DNA of 6,156 nt from JAKFWF01 sp031401535 (GTDB lineage Bacteria > Pseudomonadota > Alphaproteobacteria > Rhizobiales > Hyphomicrobiaceae). The number at the start of each line of letters is the position of its first letter. The stretch's first letter is position 1. Location: assembly GCA_031401535.1 (NCBI GenBank), contig JANNRP010000516.1, forward strand, positions 1 to 6,156, in the 5' to 3' direction. Of this stretch, positions 1 through 4,488 are shown one piece after another. Made by a program: the position numbers and the translations under genes. The notes beneath the pieces were generated by a model. It was not told the origin of the DNA and searched no databases. It was given only the letters and a program-made list of their open reading frames with translations.

Positions 1-803
1 GATTGGCCCTGCAGCTTGCACATCGCTTTGATCAGTGGCTCAGGACCCGCCGCATAGCCCAGGCGCCAGCCGGTCATGCAGTAAGCCTTCGACAAACCGT
101 TCATGGTGAGCGTTCGGTCGTATAGCTTCGGCTCAAGCTGGGCCGGCGTGTAGAACGTGTGCCCATCGTAAAGCAGATGCTCGTACATATCGTCGGTCAA
201 CACCCAGACGTGCGGATTGGCCGCCAGAACATCGGTTAACCCACGCAACTCAGCCTTGGTGTAGGCGGCCCCGGTCGGATTCGACGGCGCGTTAAACAGA
301 AACCATTTGGTCTTGGCCGTTATTGCTTTGGCAAGCACGTCCGGCTTGAGCTTGTAGCCGTCCTCGAGCCTCGTCTCTGCAAACACAGCCTTGCCGCCGC
401 CGTACTGCACAATCTCGGCGTACGAGACCCAGCACGGTGCCGGAATGACCACCTCGTCGCCAGGATTGATCGTGCACATCAGGGCGTTGAACAGCACCTG
501 CTTGCCACCGGTACCGACCGACACCTGCGATGGTTTGTACTCAAGCCCGTTCTCACGGGCGAACTTTTTTACGATCGCAGCCTTCAACTCGGGAATGCCG
601 TCAACGTCCGTATACCGGGTCTTACCATCGCGCATCGCCTTGATGGCGGCCTCGACAATATTCGGCGGCGTATCGAAATCGGGCTCACCCTGACTCAACG
701 TAATGACATCGCGGCCCGTCGCTTTCAGCTCACGCGCTTTGGTCGAGACCGCGATCGTGGCGGACGGCTGGATGCGGCTGAGACTGTCGGCGAAGAAGCC
801 CAT
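1..803 (-). CDS. Aspartate aminotransferase, class I (partial, C-terminus outside window)
   Basis: A PLP-dependent fold-type I aminotransferase, most likely acting on aspartate/2-oxoglutarate in the cytoplasm. It starts at ATG 803 and stays open to the left edge, giving 267 residues of a protein usually about 400 long. The opening MGFFADSLSRIQPSATIAVS is typical of alphaproteobacterial aspartate aminotransferases. Visible motifs, in order: GEPDFDTP at about 39-46, the cofactor-site stretch GTGGKQ at 97-102, SNPTG at 174-178 (Asn175), Asp204 and Tyr207 in DDMYE (pyridine nitrogen and O3' contacts), and the PLP Schiff-base lysine Lys239 in NGLSKAYCMTGWR, with phosphate-binding Arg247. The substrate-carboxylate arginine near the C-terminus lies outside. 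AAGG at 813-816, nine bases upstream, supports the start. It is divergent from the gene at 1147. Substrate range (aspartate, aromatic amino acids or prephenate) cannot be fixed from this part, so no symbol is given. Confidence 0.95.
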   Translation of the reverse strand, partial: MGFFADSLSRIQPSATIAVSTKARELKATGRDVITLSQGEPDFDTPPNIVEAAIKAMRDGKTRYTDVDGIPELKAAIVKKFARENGLEYKPSQVSVGTGGKQVLFNALMCTINPGDEVVIPAPCWVSYAEIVQYGGGKAVFAETRLEDGYKLKPDVLAKAITAKTKWFLFNAPSNPTGAAYTKAELRGLTDVLAANPHVWVLTDDMYEHLLYDGHTFYTPAQLEPKLYDRTLTMNGLSKAYCMTGWRLGYAAGPEPLIKAMCKLQGQ

Positions 804-961
804 GGCGGCTTACCTTTTCTGGATCGATGATGTGGACCTGACAGGTGCAACAACACCGCTAACCCTGCGGCGCGGGCCGGACCCTACGCCCCACCGCCAT
901 GACATTCAAGCTCGGGAAACCGTTAGCAACCTCGGGCAACAGCGGATCACGCTAGTGATGT

Positions 962-1007
962 GTCACAGGTTTGCCACAACCGGCGCCTCTCTTGTTTTCG
1001 TCACAGG
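962..1007. repeat. Pair of GTCACAGG direct repeats upstream of the 1147 gene
   Basis: Two exact copies of GTCACAGG lie at 962-969 and 1000-1007, 38 bases start to start, followed by similar sequence (TTTGCCAC and ATTTCACC). The first copy also forms the right arm of GTGA-TGTG-TCAC. Near-integral spacing of 3.6 helical turns and the position in a divergent promoter region would suit a regulator site. Eight-base repeats also arise by chance, so the regulatory reading is weak. Confidence 0.25.
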
Positions 1008-1132
1008 ATTTCACCGACGACGCCACAATGCCGACCTACCCCGGTCAAACTGGCCAGCGACCTTTACTCATGTGCGGTTCAGATCCGTCGCGTTACGGTT
1101 GGAGCATGGGCCGTTGAGTACCAGGGCAACTT

Positions 1133-1138
1133 GAGGAG
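1133..1138 (+). promoter_or_regulatory. Shine-Dalgarno GAGGAG fixing the GTG start at 1147
   Basis: GAGGAG ends eight bases before GTG 1147. It is one of the best ribosome binding sites in the window, and it decides this start over the long overlapping open frame that begins near 960. Confidence 0.75.
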
Positions 1139-1146
1139 ACGTAGAC

Positions 1147-1551
1147 GTGATCCACCCCACAGCGACCAAATCAGACGTGCTGGCGCTTACCGGAACCAAC
1201 CGCTGGACGATGGTGCGCAGCCTGGCACGCCCTGCTCGCGATTTTCTGATGGGGATCGTCATCTTCACCGTCATCGCTTTGGCTCTGACCTACGCCCCAG
1301 ACTTTGGGTCGCCGTCACGCTCTACCAGCCCGTTTGCCGGCAGCGCCCATGCGGCAACGATGACGACATCAGCGCCGCACGCAACACTGGTCCGTGGCTG
1401 GAGAGAGACTGGTTCGGAAGCAACCGTCTTGAACCACCGGTCGATAGGCCAGCGTCAGGGCCTGATCATTCTGGGCACCACATTTGCCACGATCTTGGCC
1501 TTGAATATGGCATTCCTGCGCCATTTGCGTCGCGCCTACATGCCACGCTAG
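1147..1551 (+). CDS. Two-helix inner-membrane protein of unknown function
   Basis: A 134-residue protein that I do not recognise. The GTG start is backed by a strong upstream GAGGAG. Two hydrophobic segments are visible: about residues 33-50 (FLMGIVIFTVIALALTYA) and 105-123 (GLIILGTTFATILALNMAF). They are joined by about 54 Ser/Thr/Ala-rich residues. Basic stretches lie before the first helix (RSLARPAR) and after the second (RHLRRAYMPR). By the positive-inside rule both ends should be cytoplasmic and the loop periplasmic. The first helix could instead be an uncleaved signal, and SAHAA at 66-70 resembles a signal peptidase site, although it lies far from the helix. No cysteines or obvious catalytic motif are present. 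The next gene follows in the same direction 129 bases later, so co-transcription is possible but not shown. Confidence 0.7.
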   Translation: MIHPTATKSDVLALTGTNRWTMVRSLARPARDFLMGIVIFTVIALALTYAPDFGSPSRSTSPFAGSAHAATMTTSAPHATLVRGWRETGSEATVLNHRSIGQRQGLIILGTTFATILALNMAFLRHLRRAYMPR

Positions 1552-1597
1552 TAACAGAACTCTGCGAACAGGGTCTTCAAATTTTAGGGAACGAAGT

Positions 1598-1617
1598 CCA
1601 TTTGAACTCGCAAATGG
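1598..1617 (+). other. Small hairpin between the two unknown genes
   Basis: A perfect 7-bp stem, CCATTTG (1598-1604) with CAAATGG (1611-1617), has a six-base loop. It lies 46 bases past the stop of the upstream gene and has no T-run, so it is not a classical terminator. An overlapping alternative pairing, TGAAC (1603-1607) with GTTCA (1617-1621), is also possible. It could be a processing site, an attenuating structure or chance. Confidence 0.3.
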
Positions 1618-1667
1618 TTCATTCACCGACTATTTCAATACTGGGGCTTTGATTTGATGCCATCTGC

Positions 1668-1673
1668 AGGAGA
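1668..1673 (+). promoter_or_regulatory. Shine-Dalgarno AGGAGA fixing the ATG start at 1681
   Basis: AGGAGA ends seven bases before ATG 1681. It rules against the upstream in-frame starts at 1654 (TTG) and 1657 (ATG), which lack a comparable site and would bury this motif in the coding sequence. Confidence 0.75.
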
Positions 1674-1680
1674 CCACCGC

Positions 1681-2211
1681 ATGTCACGTGCATCGATCAA
1701 GAGCCTTCATGTGGCACTTGCCGCCGTCGGCACTGCAACAGCCGCATTAGCAGTGTCGGCCGTCGTACTCGCGGCTCCCGACCAAATCCTGCACCGCGCC
1801 TACGAGACGGCAATCAGTCGGTCGGCCTCGACCAACAACACCATGACCGCGACGTCTGTTCACGACGTGGGCAGCGAATCGTTCTGGCTTTCCAAGGACC
1901 ACAATCAATCACCCGACAGTCCGGTGCGGTCGCTGGCACTTGGCGATCGATTTTCGTTGCCCGAGCTTGCGAACGCAGGCCATGACAGTCGGAGCACACT
2001 GGAAGTCATCAGCGTCGAAGCGATTGCCTACGCCGGCAAGTCATCGGAGGTTGGAGTATCTTCACGACTGCTGTTGATCACCGCGCGCGCAATCGAACGA
2101 TCGGCTGCGACGTCAATCCCGTTAACTGCCGACGATAAATCGATCGTTCGCTTCGTAATCGATGCTGACGATCCTGCATCGGGTCTCCGAAAACTCGTCC
2201 GTGCGCTTTGA
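1681..2211 (+). CDS. Exported or membrane-anchored hypothetical protein
   Basis: A 176-residue protein that I do not recognise. It begins MSRASIKSLH and has a hydrophobic alanine/valine-rich segment at about 11-31 ending VLAAPD. This is either a cleavable signal peptide or a single N-terminal anchor that puts the rest in the periplasm. The soluble part has no cysteines. It shows a Ser/Thr/Asn-rich stretch (about 47-80), then a more ordered part: LALGDRFSLPEL (85-96), LEVISVEAIAY (107-117), SRLLLITARAIE (128-139) and SIVRFVIDADDP (154-165). These look like beta strands of a small domain. The start is set by the AGGAGA site. It lies downstream of the two-helix protein gene and is followed by a terminator-like hairpin at 2317-2348, so it may be the last gene of a two-gene unit. 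Confidence 0.7.
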   Translation: MSRASIKSLHVALAAVGTATAALAVSAVVLAAPDQILHRAYETAISRSASTNNTMTATSVHDVGSESFWLSKDHNQSPDSPVRSLALGDRFSLPELANAGHDSRSTLEVISVEAIAYAGKSSEVGVSSRLLLITARAIERSAATSIPLTADDKSIVRFVIDADDPASGLRKLVRAL

Positions 2212-2495
2212 GCTTTGGACGACGCGTCTGTTACCCAACACGAAAGCGCAGCGCGTGGCCTAGGCTATCCGATCCATCGGTAAGGTTGCATGCGCTAGTA
2301 TGAGCCAGAGACGAAGAAGGGCTGCCATCGCAAAGGATGGAAGCCCTTAATTTACCCCGTATAGTGCTGCCGAGCCTGGCCCTCACCGTCGTCGGTAACG
2401 CCGCCAGAAACCAGATATCAAGGCTTCGAGACAGCCGTCCGGGCGGCGAAACTGTTCCAAGAATTCGTGGCTTGATCTGGTCTTGTGGACTTCAA
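2212..2495. other. Convergent intergenic spacer, no gene seen
   Basis: This spacer lies between the convergent stops of the 1681 gene and the IalB gene. Apart from the hairpin at 2317-2348 I see nothing in it. The short plus-strand frame starting at 2337 begins inside the hairpin, has no ribosome binding site and runs into the 3' end of the IalB gene, so it is not called. Confidence 0.6.
2317..2348 (+). terminator. Terminator-like hairpin after the 1681 gene
   Basis: The outer stem AAGGGCT (2317-2323) pairs exactly with AGCCCTT (2342-2348). After one G/A mismatch, the inner stem CCATC (2325-2329) pairs exactly with GATGG (2336-2340), with the loop GCAAAG. That is 12 base pairs in 32 bases. 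On the plus strand only AATTTA follows, so the T-tract is weak. There is no T-run on the minus-strand side. It lies between convergent genes, where a terminator is expected. It is likely a terminator for the plus-strand unit, though it is 105 bases past the stop codon. Confidence 0.6.
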
Positions 2496-3023
2496 TCATT
2501 TCAACGATGCCAGCGCTGGCCCAAACCCTTTGAGTGAGATGGGGATGCCGATGCCCGCTTCCTGGGTTTGAAAAATGATGAAAATAGCATTCTTTCCCGT
2601 CTTCAATTGTTCGACGAGCTTGTCCTCAGCCACAACCTGCGCGTAACAGGCAAAGGTATGACAGCGTAAGAACGGCGCATGCCCAACATCTTTATCGTCA
2701 ATTTTCAAACCGAGGCCTGGAGGCAGCAGCACGCCTAGCGGCGCAAACACCCGCAACACGCGACTGCCATCGGAAAATTTCTGAAAATAAACGGTCAGTC
2801 CGACATTGTTTCGGTCCTCTGCCGTAACGCTCTGCACCAGCGCACAGGTCTCAAGCTTGGAGCCGGCTGCCGGTGCCTTACAAACGACCTGCCAATCGCC
2901 GTGCTGGGCTTTGATGGTGCCATCGGGCGCGGCGGACTGCGGCTGATTCTGCGACCACGCAGTGCCAGTGATAATCATCGCACAAAGGAGAGCGCCTATC
3001 CGCAGCGCCGAGGCATTGATCAC
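2496..3023 (-). CDS. Invasion-associated locus B (IalB) family periplasmic protein
   Basis: A 175-residue secreted protein of the IalB family. The family is named for a Bartonella protein linked to red-cell invasion, but it is widespread in non-pathogenic alphaproteobacteria, where its role is unclear. A signal peptide spans about residues 1-24 (hydrophobic ALLCAMIITG, likely cleavage AWS|Q). The mature part opens with the family pattern GDWQVVC (42-48). It has four further hallmark features: Cys60, PLGVLLPPGLGLKID (95-109), and the pair Cys121/Cys126 in RCHTFAC. Cys48/60 and Cys121/126 could form two disulphides. The GTG start at 3021-3023 is chosen because GGGAGG lies nine bases upstream. 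An in-frame ATG at 3063-3065 would add 14 basic residues but has no ribosome binding site. The gene is divergent from coxB, an arrangement I recall from Bradyrhizobium relatives. Confidence 0.85.
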   Translation of the reverse strand: MINASALRIGALLCAMIITGTAWSQNQPQSAAPDGTIKAQHGDWQVVCKAPAAGSKLETCALVQSVTAEDRNNVGLTVYFQKFSDGSRVLRVFAPLGVLLPPGLGLKIDDKDVGHAPFLRCHTFACYAQVVAEDKLVEQLKTGKNAIFIIFQTQEAGIGIPISLKGFGPALASLK

Positions 3024-3032
3024 GAGTGGCAA

Positions 3033-3038
3033 CCTCCC
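3033..3038 (-). promoter_or_regulatory. Shine-Dalgarno GGGAGG deciding the IalB GTG start
   Basis: Read on the minus strand, GGGAGG is followed by nine bases and then GTG (3023-3021). The competing ATG at 3065-3063 is preceded only by GATGTATGCTCA, with no purine-rich site at a usable distance. Confidence 0.6.
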
Positions 3039-3376
3039 AGAAGCGCGAATCGCTTTCCGATCCATTGAGCATACATCAGCCGGACGGACGTCACCTCTCC
3101 GCGAGGATTCCGGCTGAAATGGGACTGTCCGGCGCAGCATGGCGCACTGCTCCCTTGATTGCTGGCTTAAGACGGCGAGCCGTGCGGGTCGTTACGTGTG
3201 GAAATGCCGCAGAATAGCCCCTTGAGACAAATGAACCCATTGTGTTCTGTGCGGCCTGCACTAGCTTGCCGAAAAAGTCGATCGACCACGCGAGCGCTTT
3301 GACCTGCGACAAGCAGTTTAGTGAAACGCAGTCTGACAACAGTGTAAGACCAATGGGGCGTTAGCCTCTGACGATC

Positions 3377-3382
3377 GGAGTG
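3377..3382 (+). promoter_or_regulatory. Shine-Dalgarno GGAGTG supporting the coxB ATG at 3389
   Basis: GGAGTG ends six bases before ATG 3389. The alternative GTG at 3380 lies inside this motif and has no suitably spaced site of its own, so the protein probably starts MPNTNAAL rather than with three extra residues. Confidence 0.55.
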
Positions 3383-3388
3383 AAGTGG

Positions 3389-4414
3389 ATGCCGAATACG
3401 AACGCAGCGCTCGCGCCCTGGAATCTTGCGGCAGCATTTGCGCTGAATAACAGTAACGGTACGCGTTTAGCTGCCGCCATCGCAGCTATATCCACGGCCA
3501 AGGCTGCTCAAGCTGGTACAGGTCAACCTTCGCCGAACCAGATCACACTGCAGGAGCCCGTTACGCAAGTTGCCAGCGAAATCGTAAGTTTTCACAACGG
3601 AGTCAACGTTGTGATTATTGCGATTACCGTTTTTGTTGGCCTCCTGATGATTTATACCATGTGGCGTTTCAGCGAGAAGCGTAACCCAGTCGCCTCTAAG
3701 AACACGCACAACACATTGTTGGAAGTAGCTTGGACGGTTGTACCCATCCTAATCCTTCTCGGCATCGCAATCCCGTCGTTTAAGCTGCTGTACCTGCAGT
3801 ATTCCTATCCGAAACCTGACATCACGATTAAAGCCTACGGCAACGCTTGGTTCTGGGAACACGAGTATCCCGATCACGGCGGCTTTAAGGTTACGTCGAA
3901 CATGATCACCGACGAAGACATTCTTACGACCGAGATTGGCAAGGCGGAATTTGCAAAGCGTTACGCAAAACTGGATGGCATCGACCGGGTCAAGCAAATC
4001 CAGGATGCCGCGTTGCCGCTTTGGTTGAAGACCAAGCAGGTGAGGCAACTTTCGGTCGACAATGAGATCGCAGTTCCCGTCAACAAGGTCGTGCATTTAC
4101 TCGTCACAGCCAACGACGTGATACACTCGTGGACCATCCCGTCGTTTGGGTCGAAGGTTCAGGCCGTTCCAGGACGGATCACTGCGACCTGGTTCAAGCC
4201 GACCCAAATTGGCGTCTACTATGGGCAGTGCTCAGTGCTGTGCGGCAAGGCGCACTCGGGTATGCCAATTGCGGTGCGGGTCGTCTCTGATGCAGCATTC
4301 GCGGAGTGGACCGCTGCGGCCAAGGCGAAGGATTGGAGGAAAGCCAAAGGCATCCTGGTGGCTGCGACCGAAGGGCCAGATCAACCAAAATTGGCTGCAG
4401 CCCCAGCACGTTGA
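3389..4414 (+). CDS. coxB: Cytochrome c oxidase subunit II (CuA subunit)
   Basis: Subunit II of an aa3-type oxidase. It receives electrons from cytochrome c at the periplasmic face and passes them through binuclear CuA to haem a in CoxA. It has 341 residues, longer than the common 270-300. Order: an atypical N-terminus with a possible signal cleavage AQA|G near 42, transmembrane helices at about 71-92 and 110-136 (including EVAWTVVPILILL), the electron-entry aromatic motif NAWFWEHEYP (152-161, usually HQWYW), an insertion of about 35 residues between about 172 and 221, then the cupredoxin core. All side-chain CuA ligands are present: His246, Cys281, Cys285, His289 and Met292. The Glu normally between the two cysteines is Val283 (motif GQCSVLCG), and the Asp usually before AxPGR is Gln258. 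The C-terminal tail is Lys/Ala-rich. coxA follows 74 bases later on the same strand. An alternative GTG start at 3380 would add three residues. Confidence 0.95.
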   Translation: MPNTNAALAPWNLAAAFALNNSNGTRLAAAIAAISTAKAAQAGTGQPSPNQITLQEPVTQVASEIVSFHNGVNVVIIAITVFVGLLMIYTMWRFSEKRNPVASKNTHNTLLEVAWTVVPILILLGIAIPSFKLLYLQYSYPKPDITIKAYGNAWFWEHEYPDHGGFKVTSNMITDEDILTTEIGKAEFAKRYAKLDGIDRVKQIQDAALPLWLKTKQVRQLSVDNEIAVPVNKVVHLLVTANDVIHSWTIPSFGSKVQAVPGRITATWFKPTQIGVYYGQCSVLCGKAHSGMPIAVRVVSDAAFAEWTAAAKAKDWRKAKGILVAATEGPDQPKLAAAPAR

Positions 4415-4488
4415 TCAGAGGACTATGCCTCGTTCAATCGGTGCCCGACTATTGACCAAGATCAAGATTTAGCGAGAAAGCAGTCCAC
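4415..4488 (+). other. coxB-coxA spacer with a possible 15-codon ORF
   Basis: The 74-base spacer has no terminator, which suits co-transcription of coxB and coxA. An ATG at 4425 opens a 15-residue basic frame (MPRSIGARLLTKIKI) ending in TAG at 4470-4472. AGAGG at 4417-4421 lies only three bases upstream, too close for a good start. The coxA ribosome binding site is weak (AGAAAG, 4475-4480, eight bases before ATG 4489). Confidence 0.35.

Larger units (their letters stand above)
804..1146. other. Divergent intergenic region, no gene seen
   Basis: This region separates the start of the aminotransferase from the start of the 1147 gene and must hold both promoters. Open frames crossing it have no ribosome binding site or recognisable protein. 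It contains the direct repeat GTCACAGG at 962-969 and 1000-1007, and an inverted GTGA-N4-TCAC at 955-966. I could not identify a convincing -35/-10 pair for either gene. Confidence 0.6.
3024..3388. other. Divergent leader region between IalB and coxB, no gene seen
   Basis: About 365 bases that should hold the promoters of the IalB gene and of coxBA. Short frames on both strands (for example minus 3339-3091) resemble no known protein and lack ribosome binding sites. A TTGACC hexamer at 3299-3304 could be a -35 element for coxB, but the sequence 17 bases on (TGAAAC) is a poor -10. A 10-bp palindrome GTCGATCGAC lies at 3277-3286. No regulator site is recognised with confidence. Confidence 0.5.

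Noticed and set aside
391..693. 100-residue plus-strand open frame inside the aminotransferase
   Set aside because: It lies wholly antisense to the aminotransferase coding region and shows no protein features.
703..1134. 143-residue plus-strand open frame across the aminotransferase start
   Set aside because: Its first part is antisense to a certain aminotransferase gene, and the rest resembles no protein and has no ribosome binding site.
960..1652. 230-residue plus-strand open frame overlapping the 1147 gene
   Set aside because: It has no ribosome binding site at its start, and its Arg/His/Pro-rich composition is typical of an out-of-frame reading. The overlapping 134-residue gene has a strong site and sensible membrane helices.
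3277..3286. 10-bp palindrome GTCGATCGAC in the coxB leader
   Set aside because: It is a single short GATC-centred palindrome with no repeat or known site match, plausible by chance in this composition.
3299..3327. TTGACC plus downstream hexamer as the coxB promoter
   Set aside because: The -35 half is good, but TGAAAC at 17-base spacing is a poor -10, so it is mentioned in the leader entry and not called as a promoter.
3091..3339. 82-residue minus-strand open frame upstream of the IalB gene
   Set aside because: It overlaps the leader region, has no convincing Shine-Dalgarno sequence and has no recognisable domain.
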